The notes beneath the pieces are model-generated. The model was not told the origin of the DNA. It saw only the letters and a program-made list of their open reading frames with translations, and searched no databases. 6,794 nt of DNA, taken from assembly GCA_946405045.1 (NCBI GenBank), contig CAMJFV010000098.1:1-6794 (forward strand). The letters are read 5' to 3'. A program made the translations under genes and the position numbers. The DNA is from an uncultured Bacteroidales bacterium (lineage in GTDB: Bacteria; Bacteroidota; Bacteroidia; Bacteroidales; Paludibacteraceae). Below, one piece after another: positions 6,018 through 6,794 of this stretch (position 1 is its first letter; every line of letters begins with the position of its first letter).

Positions 6018-6794
6018 ATGAACATGCTCGACTATCTTGAGTGGCGTGGAGATTTGCCGTTTGAAAGGGATCCGTTTAATGAAGTGGATGCCCTTATCTT
6101 ATCGTTGATTTCTTATTATGAGTTTGAACGGTTCTATCAGGTTGTTACAGATGTTCGTGGCTATACATTAGCGGAGTATGTAAAGTTGCATGAAGATAAC
6201 GTTCAGATTTTCGGCGAGATAGATAGAGTTATTGATATTGAGAATGATATTGTTCCTAGAAAGACAGCACCGTTTGTATTATGTAAGGCGGTTAAGACAG
6301 AGAGGTTTGCTAATATACGTATTGTCGATTTCAGGAATATTTTCGATGAAGAGAGAGTCATACAGTTCGCAGCTGTCACATTTGAATTGTCTGATGGTAT
6401 AAGAGTTGTGGCTTATCGTGGTACAGATTCGTCTATAGTTGGTTGGAAAGAGGATTGTATGCTTTCTTATCTAAGAGAAATACCGGGTCAGGCAGAGGCA
6501 GTAAGGTATATCAACGAATCTGAAATAGGAAGAAAATACTATATAGTAGGCCATTCAAAAGGAGGAAATGAGGCTTTGTATGCATATGTCAAGATGAAAG
6601 AAGAACATGTTGATGATGTGATTGCCGTTTATAATTTTGATGGTCCGGGTTTCCTTGACAAAATTCAGGAGACACCACGTTATTTGGCGACAAAGGAGAA
6701 AATACATACATTTGTTCCGTCATCTTCAATAGTCGGTATGCTTTTGGAACATGTGAAGGATTATGTTGCTGTTAAGAGCATGGGTTATGGAATA
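6018..6794 (+). CDS. DUF2974/Mbeg1-like serine hydrolase, 3'-truncated
   Basis: An open frame from the ATG at 6018 to the window edge gives 259 residues with no stop, so the C-terminus is missing. The N-terminus (MNMLDYLEWRGDLPF, then DPFNEVDALILS) is the characteristic opening of the DUF2974/Mbeg1-like family, lipase-fold proteins of unknown function. AYRGTD (132-137) resembles the oxyanion-side motif of class 3-type lipases, GHSKGG holds nucleophile Ser180, and YNFDGPGF (205-212) follows. The family is usually about 350-400 residues (from memory), so roughly a third, including the expected catalytic His, lies downstream. No signal peptide or membrane segment is seen, so it is probably cytoplasmic. 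An ATG at 6024 is an alternative start; 6018 was chosen because MNMLDYL better matches the family opening. It has its own promoter and a strong terminator before it, so it is probably not part of the xylan block. Substrate unknown. Confidence 0.85.
   Translation, partial: MNMLDYLEWRGDLPFERDPFNEVDALILSLISYYEFERFYQVVTDVRGYTLAEYVKLHEDNVQIFGEIDRVIDIENDIVPRKTAPFVLCKAVKTERFANIRIVDFRNIFDEERVIQFAAVTFELSDGIRVVAYRGTDSSIVGWKEDCMLSYLREIPGQAEAVRYINESEIGRKYYIVGHSKGGNEALYAYVKMKEEHVDDVIAVYNFDGPGFLDKIQETPRYLATKEKIHTFVPSSSIVGMLLEHVKDYVAVKSMGYGI

Overview
The window looks like a chromosomal segment of a gut or rumen Bacteroidales bacterium, most likely Prevotella-like. Four things point there: a canonical type IX secretion (T9SS) sorting tail, a promoter of the Bacteroidetes form TTTG-N20-TAnnTTTG, A-rich start regions with no Shine-Dalgarno sequence, and multi-domain secreted carbohydrate-active enzymes with CBM6 modules. 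GC content is moderate (estimated by eye). The genus is inferred, not shown.

Layout: all four genes are on the + strand. (1) 1-1642 is the 3' part of a GH30 subfamily 8-like glucuronoxylanase, followed by an Ig-like domain, a CBM6 and a short tail. (2) After a 23-base gap, 1666-4758 encodes a 1030-residue secreted enzyme with two catalytic domains: a CE1-type esterase and an arabinoxylan arabinofuranohydrolase-type GH43, with a CBM6 between them, a second CBM6-like domain after the GH43, and a T9SS tail. (3) A 13-bp GTGA-loop hairpin lies in a 116-base gap, and then 4875-5798 encodes a secreted alpha/beta hydrolase of no family I can name with confidence. (4) A strong intrinsic terminator (5847-5880) closes this block. 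A very good Bacteroidetes promoter (5959-5990) then drives 6018-6794, the 5' part of a cytoplasmic DUF2974/Mbeg1-like serine hydrolase that runs off the window.

Working model: genes 1-3 form an (arabino)glucuronoxylan-degrading block. The GH30 enzyme cuts the xylan backbone where it recognises (methyl)glucuronic acid branches. The GH43 domain removes arabinose and the CE1 domain removes ester groups (feruloyl or acetyl). The gene 3 hydrolase is probably another esterase acting on the same material. No SusC/SusD, regulator or transporter is visible, so the rest of any polysaccharide utilisation locus would lie upstream. Gene 4 looks like a separate transcription unit. The most unusual points are the esterase-arabinofuranosidase fusion, the unclassified secreted hydrolase, and the different C-terminal tails on enzymes that appear to share a substrate.
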